Origin: Hygrocybe punicea
Lineage: Eukaryota > Basidiomycota > Agaricomycetes > Agaricales > Hygrophoraceae
Assembly: GCA_963556145.1 (NCBI GenBank)
Contig: OY744463.1
Coordinates: 496,001-560,000, forward strand
Direction of reading: 5' to 3'
DNA: 64,000 nt
The translations under genes were made by a program, and so were the position numbers. The notes beneath the pieces are model-generated. The model was not told the DNA's origin and made no database searches. It saw only the letters and a list, made by a program, of their open reading frames with translations. Positions 54,501 through 64,000 of the stretch are shown piece by piece. How positions within the stretch are numbered: the first letter of the stretch is position 1; each line of letters starts with the position of its first letter.

Positions 54501-55404
54501 GCTTGGAGTATGTTGGAAGGGCTCGCCGTCCCGCAAAGACTGAGGGGGAGTCTTTGGCGGCGTGGAATTATGAAAAGGTGCTGGTGCACGACAGAACGTT
54601 AGCGTGGTTAATTTGACATAGCACGGTGAGTAACATGTCTCCGAAACCAGGAAGAGGTACATACTTCGACGTTCCCGGCCATCATCGTCTGATGGTGAGC
54701 GGAACCGCTTTGAGCGAGCTGTACCGGAGCAGGACCAAGAATGAGGTTGGGTCAAACGGTGGCAATGCGGGGGGAGCCGTATTGGGTGGCGTGAGGGGAA
54801 GAAGAGAAGAGAAGGGATTGTTAACAATGTTCGGAGGTGTGAGATCCAACCTGAGCTCACCAGTAGCTGGAATCTTCACAATGATGTGGAGATCATTCCC
54901 AGGAGGTTGTTGTGGAAAAATATACAACATTTTGTTGGTAGGTTCATCCAGCTCAAGAGCAAAATTTGAGACCTCGCCTCGCGACCGAATGCGCTCAGTG
55001 AGAGTGCTTGAGGGTATGATAACGATAGGGACCTGGACCTGGTACGGGGAAAAGTAAGACGCAACCTCCGTACTGGAATTGACCGTCTAGGATGTACTCA
55101 CCTTCCAAAGTAGCAGATCTTTGGCATCAACGTTGCTCAGCACACTATGCTTGCGCTTCTCTTGAACAAGGTTCTTCAGGTCCAGTATGTCGCCGTTGAT
55201 AGGTGCCTTGACCCGAAACACGGCAAAATCGCCTTCAATGATACAGAGTAGTACACGGAACTCGTCGTCAGGCGATGTCGGGGCTTGCGGTCGGGGCGTA
55301 TTGTCCATCGAACTCAGGCTCAGACTTGTAGTTTGGGCTGGAACTACAGGAAAGACCTCGCGATTCTGAGACATATAAATCAGTGACACAATCGGTGACA
55401 TCAT
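51594..55404 (-). pseudogene. Crinkler-type (CR) effector-like gene: header, P-loop NTPase, nuclease-like domain; broken
   Basis: Exon-like blocks on minus: 55404-55102, 55038-54861, 54718-54665, 54580-54214, 54159-53269, 53206-52219 and 52175-51891. The first encodes a Crinkler-type ubiquitin-like header (VLLCIIEGD to LLLWK). Block 54159-53269 begins with a P-loop (NTSGSGKTR) and contains LCRWWGFYFVA, as in CR-family NTPases. Block 53206-52219 carries a restriction-endonuclease-like pattern (GPDVLFYV, then VAVQCKNY). An in-frame TGA at 53642-53640 interrupts the NTPase block. Two adjacent TAG codons follow near 51893-51888. Beyond them the same frame continues to 51594 through HPLASLHLRNFTEAY, which looks like the family's usual C-terminal end. 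Of several N-terminal ATGs, 55404 is the most upstream. CR proteins are known or suspected intercellular or intracellular effectors; this copy is probably non-functional. The last intron, 43 nt with a GTCC donor, is the least certain junction. Confidence 0.7.
51861..51882. repeat. 22-bp imperfect palindrome
   Basis: cctggtca and tgaccagg are perfect 8-bp inverted arms around cgtgac. It lies in the segment after the TAG TAG stops of the Crinkler-type pseudogene. It could be the remnant of a small insertion or a terminator hairpin. Confidence 0.4.
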
Positions 55405-55582
55405 TTCCGCCTAAATTTATTTAGGCCCCGCTCCGCCCAGATTCGCGCATGAGAATCGCACTGTTCGTCGTTTCGCCCGCCTAGCATGAAGGAACCAAAT
55501 AGGCATCTATTCCAAGCAACGAGCCCCACGGAGGCACGTGACAAACATAAACTTAGGACACGAAAACAAAGTCTTGTATATC

Positions 55583-57418
55583 ATGGTAACCTTCAAACCC
55601 TCCGTTCAAACCGATTTTGTCACTCAGTATTTTATTCGCTTTTCAGGTTGTCCTTACAGCTTCAATCTGTACCAAAGGCGGAAAAAGTTCAATCATAAAT
55701 TGTTGACCCCATTGCTGTGTGTAGCCGTAATTTCACGGCAATTTCATGACACGACACGACACGAACCAGAATCGAGCCCTTACTCGCTTCTTTCACCAAG
55801 CTAATCCCCCCCGACACCCAGCACACCTGCGTCGAGACCGCCGAAGTCCGATATGTGTACCAGCCGCTTGAAGACCTGTACATCCTACTCATCACCAACA
55901 AGGCCTCGAACATCCTTCAAGACATCGAGACCTTACACCTCTTCGCACGGGGTGCAAGAGCGCGAGTGAACGGGAAATCTTGAAAAACGCGTTTGAGTTG
56001 TTGGGCGCGTTCGATGAGGTGGTGGGCTTGGGATATAAGGAGACGGTGAATTTTATGCAAGTACGGAGCGTACTGGAAATGGAGAGTCACGAAGAAAAGA
56101 TTCAAGTCATTGCGAGGGTAGGTTGTCTACGTCCACCCCTCCACCTGTTCTTAACAACCATTTCAGAACAAAGAGGCTGAGGCAAAGGAGGATCTCAAAC
56201 GACGGGCTAAGCAGCTCGAAATGCAACGTCGAGAGCAGCAGAAACGCACCGCTACCGGCGGAGGCGGTGGATCCAGCTACCTGGGTGCAAGTATACATCA
56301 ATTCCCAGATTTGAAGCACCAGATATCAGTCTCGCACGCAGCATATCGTCTCCCGCAGTGCCCTCAGCGCGGCCACCAGCATTCAAGGGATCCGGTATGA
56401 AGCTAGGCAGCAAACGAACCAAGCAGGCGGAATTGTTAGACGCTCTAGGAGGAGAAGCCTTTGTGCCAGAGGAAATGGCATTGTTCGTCCCGCAGACACC
56501 CGTTGTCTCGGAACCCGTGGTGCGGACAGATACGAGGGGGAGCTTACCTGTCGTAGCGCTAGAAAGGTACAATTTTCCCTCGATGGTTCACTCAACTGTA
56601 TGGTGACATTCTCTCCAGCATACGTATTGTCATCAAAGAGCAGATTTCACTTTCTCGAATCTATGGAGCTCAAAGACGAAATGAATCTCCAAATCTCCGA
56701 CTCCGCACTAGCACGTGTGCGACTGTTATTGGCGCCAACCACGACTGATTTGGACACTGCACTCCAATTCCAACAGCGTCCCAACATAAATTCATCCCAG
56801 GTCAGGAAAGAGTCATAGCGTTGAAGGACCCATCTCGGGCCTTTCCTGTAGGCCAATCACTTGCAGTATTGAAATGGAGGTACGCTGGCGTGGATGAGAG
56901 ACCTATACCCTTGTCAGGTAATTCCTCCATAATGAAACAACGGCGACCGTAAACTAACACACGCACAGTCAGTTGCTGGCCGACACCATCTGATGACGGG
57001 ACATGTCTCGTGAACCTCGAGTACGAACTCGAGAACGAAAACCTTACACTTCACGATGTCGTCATCTCAGTTCCTCTTCCGTACGCTCTCTCTCGCACTT
57101 GACAATACTGATTCATCGATTTATCATCTCATCGACAGACCGGGCTCCTACCCCACTGTTTTCTCTCATACGGGCGACTGGTCTCTCAACCCTTCCTGCC
57201 ACTCCCTTGATTGGACTATCGCATTGATCACGCAATCTGAAAACTCGGGTTCAATGGAGTTTAGCGTCGGTGGGGACGACGCAGGCTCATTCTTCCCGGT
57301 GAAAGTTTCCTTCGTCGGGCAGGGCAGCATGGCTGGACTCCGTGTTGAATCTGCGAAAGAGATTGGGAGTGGCGAGGAGACGGTAATCCTGACGAGTGAT
57401 CAGTACCTGCTCATTTAA
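55583..57418 (+). pseudogene. RET2: Coatomer subunit delta (delta-COP), multiply frameshifted copy
   Basis: The start is a one-codon exon ATG at 55583-55585. A 61-nt intron follows, then VVLTASICTKGGK and, after another intron, the SRQF segment of the longin-like N-terminus. Later blocks are unmistakable: [58 protein letters not shown], a charged helix with KQLEMQRREQQ, AFKGSGMKLGSK, MNLQISDSALARVRLLL, the MHD-domain parts GQSLAVLKWRYAGVDE and LVNLEYELENENLTLHDVV, and FSVGGDDAGSFFPVKVSFVGQG at the end. Frame breaks occur at a third GACAC unit near 55748, after LHLF near 55943 (about 13 nt lost), near 56300, near 56655 and near 56785. Delta-COP is an essential COPI vesicle coat subunit, so an intact copy presumably exists elsewhere. 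Confidence 0.88.
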
Positions 57419-58202
57419 ACCTCCTCTCCTTCGATACCGGTCGGATAACTTGGTTCCCTTTGCTGCAATTTCATCACTCGTAATTATCAGAATCTTGGTG
57501 TATGTGAAATTCGTCTCCGTGGGCTTAATTATAATAATTGACTACGAAGCAATCTGGTAACATAATTATCACAGGCGAACAACGTAAAGAAAGCCCTAGC
57601 TAAGGCCACCTCAAATGATGGTATAGATCAGCAAAATCTCCGTACACAGAGAACAAGGTGCAGCACCTAAAAGAAATTAGCGTGACCGATAAGGATATCG
57701 ATGCCAGGGTTTGTCAATGTCATGCAAGAAATGACTTATCAATAAGGTCGAGTCTCGCTGAATTTTCCCCACACGTTGCTAGGCCACAGAGCTGTCTTGT
57801 AAAGAGGTGGCATCTAGAATAAAAATTCTTCGGTTATGGGATTTGTTGCGGAAATCGGCCACAGGATCAAAGTAGGCGCGTGCCAGAAACCATTGAGGAC
57901 GTACAAGATGATAACATACGGCGCGTGCCAGCGAGTGATGGAGAAGTGGGGGACAAGAAGTGTGGAATTCGGTCGTAGTATGGGCCAGAAAAGATGGTGT
58001 CGAGTGTTCCGTAATATTATGTTCCTAGGGCCGGGAAGTTGACTTGTGGCCAATGACGGTGAGGCGCGCAAGGCTTAATTCAACGGTTCGGAGGCTAAGG
58101 CAACGCTCATGTGTTCGCAAGACGGATGGCGGCAGTTGCACTTGAGGGTGACGGTTGTCGGACTCCAGAACAAGGGTGGCGGAACGCACGTGACTTAGGG
58201 TC
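57419..58202. other. Intergenic, no gene seen
   Basis: There is no frame with recognisable motifs. The segment gcgcgtgccag occurs twice (near 57878 and 57922). The last part should include the promoter of the BolA-like gene starting at 58203. Confidence 0.5.
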
Positions 58203-58629
58203 ATGCCGGTCAACGCGGTCAACGTCGAGGACATCGAGAACACCATCCGTAACGGAGTACCAGTCACCCATTTGGAAATCCAGGATCAATCAAATGGCTG
58301 TGGGGATAATTACGCGATCGTCCTCGTCAGCGAAGTGCCTTCCCTTCCGTGGTAGTTTTTAATTATATAACCTCAGGCTTTCGAGGGAAAGACAACCCTG
58401 GCGACTCGCTCGGTATTATCATCTACGTATCGGATTTATGGTCGTTTGCTGCTCATTTTTGCCCTGATTTACAGTGAACGAGTTGCTCAAGGCTGAGATC
58501 GCGGAGATGCATGCATTCTCTGAGGTAAACCCGGCTCTTGCCCTTCCACTTCAATCGAAACTGACCCTACAGCACCAGAGAACATTCACCCCAAAACAGT
58601 ACGGGGCTCTAACAGCAGGGAAGGCGTAG
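58203..58629 (+). pseudogene. BolA-like protein (BOL2/Fra2 type), one out-of-phase junction
   Basis: Four exon-like blocks are seen: 58203-58334, 58377-58412, 58475-58524 and 58573-58629, with GT-AG introns of 42-62 nt. They encode VTHLEIQDQSNGCGDNYAIV, AFEGKTTLA, NELLKAEIAEMHAFSE and FTPKQYGALTAGKA. These are the conserved parts of the small BolA/Fra2 proteins that bind monothiol glutaredoxins and handle iron-sulfur clusters. Cys in the NGCGD segment is the residue where Fra2-type proteins act in cluster binding. Between blocks 2 and 3 the expected ARHRLVNE segment is shortened and the phase is off by one, so as written the frame fails. Either the gene is decayed or the assembly lost a few bases. 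Confidence 0.8.
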
Positions 58630-58929
58630 ACCAAGTGTTCTTCAGTGTGATGATACTGCAGCCGCAAACCTTTCTCTCACTTCCAAGAAAGAATACTGGC
58701 TTCATCAAATTCAGTCTATCTATGCATGAACTACAAAGCCGGTCTTTGTAATGGTTTTTGTCGATTTCCTGATGTCTTGTGAAGGTCACGAATATATAGA
58801 AGTTTAGTAATTAGAACCGACATAAGACAGAAGAATATTAATATGACCGTTTAAGCGCTGGCAACACGAGAATCAATCCTAACCTTGGACCTAGATATAC
58901 AAAACCCCTGTAATACATCGATCAAAAAG
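58630..58929. other. Intergenic between BolA-like and YVH1 remnants
   Basis: This is 3' flanking sequence with no coding signal on either strand. Confidence 0.5.
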
Positions 58930-59200
58930 TCAATCTGCGACGAGTTCGGGGCAACAGAGTCGGATACTTGGCGGTGTAATCCATTCGTTGCAACCACAGC
59001 GAACCCTGGCCCAGTCATAGTTACTCAGCTTCGCGCAACACTTTTTGTTCGGGCACACAATCTTTCCAGCCAATCGGCCTTGCGCCAGAAATGGTTCCAT
59101 CCACCATCTGCGGTCGTGTGTTGAATGTTTCAAGAAAGAAAAAAGCAGGGAATTGTGCGCACTGGCTCCATAAAATATCCAGAACACTTTGGGTTAGCTA
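58930..59200 (-). pseudogene. YVH1: C-terminal remnant of a YVH1/DUSP12-type dual-specificity phosphatase
   Basis: On minus, an exon end near 59200-59163 encodes ANPKCSGYFMEP. A 55-nt intron (59162-59108, gtgcgc to cgcag) follows. The next exon, from 59107, encodes WWMEPFLAQGRLAGKIVCPN, then KKCCAKLSNYDWARV and CGCNEWITP. This is the zinc-binding C-terminus of YVH1, a phosphatase that helps mature the 60S ribosomal subunit. The catalytic phosphatase exons should lie upstream (59201 and higher) but that space is occupied by unrelated sequence and then the NLR arm. The intron junction is also out of phase by two bases. It is a truncated pseudogene. Confidence 0.75.
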
Positions 59201-59409
59201 GCATTGGCCGGTTAGATGGTTTACAAGGTATCTCTCCGATGGTCTAGGCGGAGTAAGCTTCACCCGAAGATGTGCCGCCAAGTTGGAAGGGCTCGCAGAT
59301 GCCGTCATGTGTTCGGGCTGGGCAGGATGCTCGGTTTCGTCTCATAATTGTCAAGGATTACGTGGGATGTCCAAGCGGGTTGACGTCCGCGGTACCGGCA
59401 GGTGGTGGG

Positions 59410-59464
59410 GAGGCTCTGAGTGAGATATTGGACGTATTGGTGTACAATGGCTTTGAGGAATCGT
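59410..59464 (+). pseudogene. Short fragment of the same unknown repeated exon as 7117-7400
   Basis: The plus strand encodes EALSEILDVLVYNGFEES, matching LSEILDILLENGFEES on the minus strand at 7117-7400. The similarity is confined to about 55 bp and abuts the inner border of the right inverted-repeat arm at about 59464. Confidence 0.4.
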
Positions 59465-59562
59465 GTGGGTAACCTATCTCAACTAGGACGATGCCAGGGT
59501 TTTTTCTGCTGCTGCCAGGTGGCCTCGATTGATTGCAGGAAACCCGAGGTTATTCATGCATA

Positions 59563-62500
59563 TCATGAACCCCGAGCCTGGTTGTTTAATTTCTGTGCAT
59601 CTTCGAGACGGCCTTGATCTCTGTACAGGTTCTCGAGGTTCTTGACAGTGCGAAATGTGGAAGTGTGATTGGATCCCAATGCCTTCTCATAACCGGTCAG
59701 TGCCCGGTTGTACATGGATTCCGCATCCTCGAGACGGCCTTGATCTCCGTACAGGATCCCGAGGTTGTGGACAGTGTTGAGTGTGGAAGTGTGATTCGGT
59801 CCCAATGCCTCCTCATAACCGGCCAGCGCCCGGTTGTACATGCGTTCCGCATCTTCGAGACGGCCTTGACCCATGTACAGGCTCCCGAGGTTGTTGACGG
59901 TGTCGAGTGTGGAAGTGTGATTCGGTCCCAATGCCGTCTCCCTTCCGGCCAGCGCCCGGTTATACATGCGTTCCGCATCTTCAAGACGGCCTTGACCTTT
60001 GTACAGGCTCCCGAGGTTGTGGACAGTGTTGAGTGTGGAAGTGTGATTCGGTCCCAAAGCCTTCTCATAACCGGCCAGCGCCCGGTTGTACATGCGTTCC
60101 GCATCTTCGAGACGGCCGAGATCTCTGTACAGGAGCCCGAGGTTGTTGACGGTGTCGAGTGTGGAAGTGTGATTCGGTCCCAATGCCTTCTCAAAACCGG
60201 CCAGCGCCCGGTTGCACATGCGTTCCGCATCTTCGAGACGGCCGAGATCTCTGTACAGGTTCCCGAGGTCGTTGACGCTGTCGAGTGTGGAAGTGTGATT
60301 CGGTCCCAATGCCTTCTCAAAACCGGCCAGCGCCCGGTTGTACATGCATTCCGCATCTGCGAGACGGCCTTGATCTCTGTACAGGAGCCCGAGGTTGTGG
60401 ACGGTGTCGAGTGTGTAAGTGTGATTCGGTCCCAATGCCTTCTCAAAACCGGCCAGCGCCCGGTTGCACATGCGTTCCGCATCTTCGAGACGGCCTTGAT
60501 CTCTGTACAGGTTCCCGAGGTCGTTGACGCTGTCGAGTGTGGAAGTGTGATTCGGTCCCAATGCCTTCTCATAACCGGCCAGTGCCCGGTCGTACATTCG
60601 CTCCGCATCTGCGAGACGGCCTTGATCTCTGTACAGGTTCCCGAGGTCGTTGACGCTGTCGAGTGTGGAAGTGTGATTCGGTCCCAATGCCTTCTCATAA
60701 CCGGCCAGCGCCTGGTTGTACATGCGTTCCGCATCTTCGAGACGGCCTTGATCTCCGTACAGGCTCCCGAGGTTATTGACAGTGTCGAGTATGAAAGTGT
60801 GATTCGGTCCCAATGCCTTCTCATAACCGGCTAGCGCCTGGTTGTACATTCGCTCTGCGTCTTCATAACGCCCACACTCGGCATAAAATATACCGAATGT
60901 AAAACAGGCTTCAGCAAAAGAGCTACTCATGCGGAATTCCTCAACCCGGCACAAGATATCCATATGCGATAGGGCCTCTTGACGAGTTGTGTGCTCATTA
61001 TGCTGTGTAGAACCCAAGTAAATGTTTAGATGCGATATTGCAGTGGCAAGAAATGTGGATTGCGAATCTTTGTCGAGTCGTATGCGAAGCCACTCCGACA
61101 CCATTGAATGAAGTGACACGACAATTTCATCATTGCGGCGCGAGAATCGAACCAGCGACATCTCCTGCATCTGCACGATGGCGTCTTCGAATATCGAGTG
61201 ATTCCAGTGGCCATCGTCGTAGAAAATAGACATAGGTGATGTTGTGACATGAGCGTGGTTACTGAAAAGCTTTTCGCCAATGCCGACAGGGTGGAAGAAC
61301 GCGAAAAGCGATAAAACATCCGTTAACTTGGTTGTATCTCCATCGCACAGACTAAGCAGCGGTAGTGACATTTCCCAGGTAGTCAAGAGACTAAGAGAAA
61401 TCTCATTCTCTGTGTCCGGGAGTGTACGGCGATAATACCAGATGTGTGGTGTATCCTGCATGATGCTTCGCTTTCGTTCTTCCCACTCATCCGCAAATTG
61501 TTTTAGGCTGAGTCTCCGTCTCGAAATGTAGGCTCGCGCCTGATCGATAGCCAATGGGAGATGTCCCAGTTTCGTCACAATCTGCCTTGCAGCAGCGAGG
61601 TCCACAGTATCTGTTTCCGAAACGCCAAGAAGCTGGAGGCCCTCCTCCTCTTCCATGTAATCAAGTTCAATCGGCTGGCCGAGTTCCTTGGAACCAGCAT
61701 GGCGACTAGTAATCAAAATAGAGCCACAGCGGCTGTCTGGAAAGAATTTCACAATGTCGTGTAGGTCAGAAAGCTCATCCAAGTTATCAAAGACCATCAG
61801 CCATGAGTCGCTCCAGCCCGAGATGATCTCCTTGACTAACGTAACAGCTGCTTGACGGTTGTCCAGCACTCGCTTCGGTACCAGTCGTTTGGCGATGACC
61901 TCCATCGAACCGTATAGGGCATTCCGAGAAGAAGCATCAAGCCAGAATATTGCTTTAAAGGTTCCTGAGTCTTTCATACGCCTGCAACATTCAAGCGCAA
62001 GTTGACTTTTTCCTGCGCCGCCCATTCCAAGCAATACCACAATCAATCGGGAGGAATTGGTAGTGGATCGTTTGAACAACTTGTCGAGGCGAGTAATCAA
62101 GGCTTTTCGTGACACGAAGTGAGGCACTTGGAGTGGAGGGATGTCATAAAGAGTCGTGACCTAAATAATCGATGAGAATTTGTGTCAGAGAGTTGGATGA
62201 GCCGGTCCAACCTCCTTGTACGGAAGCGCTTCCGAATCACCTGTTCACAACAACGGAGAATGATTAACCTTGTGAGGCGTGGATAATGTGCACTTCTCTG
62301 CGTACCTGGGTTCGCTGAAGATCCCTCGTCCTCGAGGGGCTCTTCAAGCGACATCTCTATAGCATGCAAAACCTTTTTGTACCCAGGATCCTCTCTGTTT
62401 GAGAATTTCGCCATTCCAATGTGGTCGGCATAAATAGACTCGCGATTTTCACGGGCATCACCAATAATCGCGGAATCCCCAGACACAACCTAATCAATCA

Positions 62501-63422
62501 AAATTAGATACCAAGCCGGCATGAACGATACATGTACCTTTCCTACACCCGTCATAGCCAGCTCCTCTACAAAAGACCAGACTGCAAACATGCGCTTATC
62601 CACAATGCGGCTGAAATTGTCCCTGATTCGGTCGAGGACTTGAGAATCCCTCTCAAGGTCTCGGATCAGATTCTCATTCGCATTGTACAAAGATACCCTT
62701 GCAATAGAAGCCACCACCTTCGCTAGCGAAGTCATTCCGCTCCCTCGGTGAGGAGTGCCGAGGAAAATTACGCCTCGCGTAGCCGGCAAGATGCGCCCGA
62801 GACGAGGTTTGGTAGCCCGAATTTGGTGCGAATGATCGAGTGCCTGCCACAGCAATCTGTTAGGTGATCATTCGGGAACGACACGAGTTTAATGACACAC
62901 ATCTTTAACTAGTAGTCCACCGAGAGAGTGTGCAACAAAAACTAGCGGGCGATCTCGCTAAATGAATAGAATTTGAATCATTTCCTTAAAGATAACACTA
63001 AACTCACAGCATCCTGCCTCCTTTCTCGCGATAGTTCATTTAACAGATTTAGGGAGTGGTCGAACAGAGTGTTCAGAGACGCGCGGCCCATAAGTTGGAC
63101 AACGTTGGCGTCGTATCCAAACGTCAGGACACGGGTGTGAGATAACGCCTCCTCCTTCGACAGAAACTCCTCGGGCCAACATACATCGTCCTTTGTCCAA
63201 GTTTTCCGACGATGGCCGCGTAATCCGTGCACAAATACGATGCTAGACTCAGCAAATCAGCACGTTCGGTGCCTTGATGGGCTATTGGATTAGAACTCAC
63301 TCGGCGACGATGGGTGCCACACCGTCGAAGAGAGTTTCACAGCCAACAGGATGAGATGTCGTTGACGTTGGGTTGGATGCCGCTGCTTCACCTGTTCGAA
63401 AAACCCTGAAGATTCGATCCAT
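59563..63422 (-). CDS. NLR-type receptor: alpha/beta hydrolase, NB-ARC, TPR repeats (right copy)
   Basis: Seven exons: 63422-63301, 63242-63008, 62957-62901, 62843-62538, 62489-62306, 62240-62212 and 62160-59563, again totalling 1,176 codons. The product has the same domains as the left copy: hydrolase with VHGLRGH, AHSLGG (Ser130), GTPHRG and His263; NB-ARC with GMGGAGKS at 356-363 and the canonical HLPLA (Pro513). Ten 42-residue TPR units follow, plus a partial eleventh. The first two domains differ from the left copy at only a few percent of residues. The TPR units differ more, and each unit resembles its neighbours within the gene. No lesion is seen, so this copy is probably functional. 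A role in non-self recognition or cell death is inferred from family precedent. Confidence 0.9.
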
Positions 63423-64000
63423 TTTTACAGCTTGGGGGTGGGAGGAGAGTGATGACAGACGTGTACTCGGAATCAGGAATAAGGCATGGCAACTAAGCGC
63501 TGTGAACGTTGAAAGTGTACGTTGAACCTTAACCTTGATTTAGGGCGCTACCCTGACCCTTCACTTTCTTTCAAGTTTCAAGGATCCGACTCTACGCTCA
63601 ATCGTTCAATAATGTCCACTCTTCCAAACCTATAACAATCACCGGCGTAAGAGCCATGTGCGCCTCGTTGGTGGTTTGTATTGTCACTGTTGTGCTGTGG
63701 GTTCAAGTCCTGCATCGGAGTCGGTCCGTTTGCCCCAACCTCATGAGTTGAACGTCCCCCCAGTTGGCCGGTGGCATTAATATTGCAATCCAACTGCCCT
63801 TCTCCTGTCTGTACTCAGGCACCCCTTTCGTCGAGCTTGACTCTCCCAGCAAATGGGCGCTCCGGGCACCGCGGGCAGACGGCCAATGTGGTGCTTTCGT
63901 ACGGCAGCTGCTGTGCACTTTATATCTCCACTGCAACCTGCTTATGCATTTGCGCAGTACAATCGGTAAGGGTTGTTCTCCCTGCTCATTATTACGTGTT
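63423..64000. other. Upstream region of right NLR gene
   Basis: Non-coding by inspection and homologous to 391-1123. Conservation between arms extends through this whole stretch, so the duplication included the NLR promoter. No clear TATA box stands out. Confidence 0.5.

Larger units (their letters stand above)
59464..64000 (-). repeat. Right arm of the large inverted duplication
   Basis: The reverse complement corresponds to 391-5089. Exon and intron lengths of the enclosed NLR gene are conserved base for base in coding length between arms. Relative to the left arm it lacks about 200 bp near 63900. The arm reaches the end of the window, so its full extent is unknown. Confidence 0.9.

Noticed and set aside
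59614..60834. Long antisense frame over the right TPR array (406 codons)
   Set aside because: It is a mirror of the repeated TPR codons and has no start context or independent domain; similar shadows cover the left array.
1..64000. tRNA or rRNA genes
   Set aside because: No cloverleaf-like B-box sequence or rRNA segment stood out on reading; a tRNA scan would be needed to exclude short ones.

Overview
The window looks like nuclear DNA of a mushroom-forming basidiomycete (Agaricomycete). The reasons are short GT-AG introns of about 40-65 nt, two hydrolase/NB-ARC/TPR immune-receptor genes, a Crinkler-type effector gene, and Ty3/gypsy and Ty1/copia families whose protein motifs are typical of these fungi. 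The genus cannot be fixed from the sequence alone.

Layout. (1) 391-5089 and 59464-64000 are the two arms of a large inverted duplication. Each arm carries one seven-exon NLR gene predicted at 1,176 aa: 1124-4983 on plus and 59563-63422 on minus. (2) 4984-7668 is AT-rich and holds two decayed minus-strand gene pieces. (3) 7669-50287 is almost entirely one very large Ty3/gypsy family. A 378-bp LTR-like unit comes first. It is followed by a two-copy tandem sharing its middle LTR (8071-34381, broken by a 100-N gap at 22201-22300), a 995-bp spacer, and a complete inverted copy (35377-50287). One full element is 14,911 bp with 1,408-bp LTRs. It encodes a 1,993-aa Gag-protease protein with a GC-rich insert, a Pol frame ending in what I read as an ASCH (PUA-like) domain, and a third small ORF before the 3' LTR. 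(4) 50288-50870 is the 3' end of an old Ty1/copia element into which the inverted copy inserted. (5) 51594-59200 is a short stretch of host genes, nearly all broken: a Crinkler-type gene, a delta-COP gene, a BolA gene and a YVH1 tail.

The strongest structural result concerns the 34382-35376 spacer. As given, neither Ty3 insertion has matching target-site duplications. If the spacer is flipped, both gain perfect 4-bp duplications (GCGG and TCGG), and the split copia RNase H reading frame becomes continuous in frame. Either recombination between inverted elements turned the spacer around, or the assembly mis-oriented it.

The strongest biological leads are the ASCH-like Pol tail, the GC-rich island inside Gag-PR and the accessory ORF3, all kept in the Ty3 copies shown here. 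Two near-identical NLR genes sit at the ends of this repeat-rich segment. Together the parts describe a plastic genome segment where immune-type genes are duplicated, housekeeping copies decay and very recent transposons pile up.
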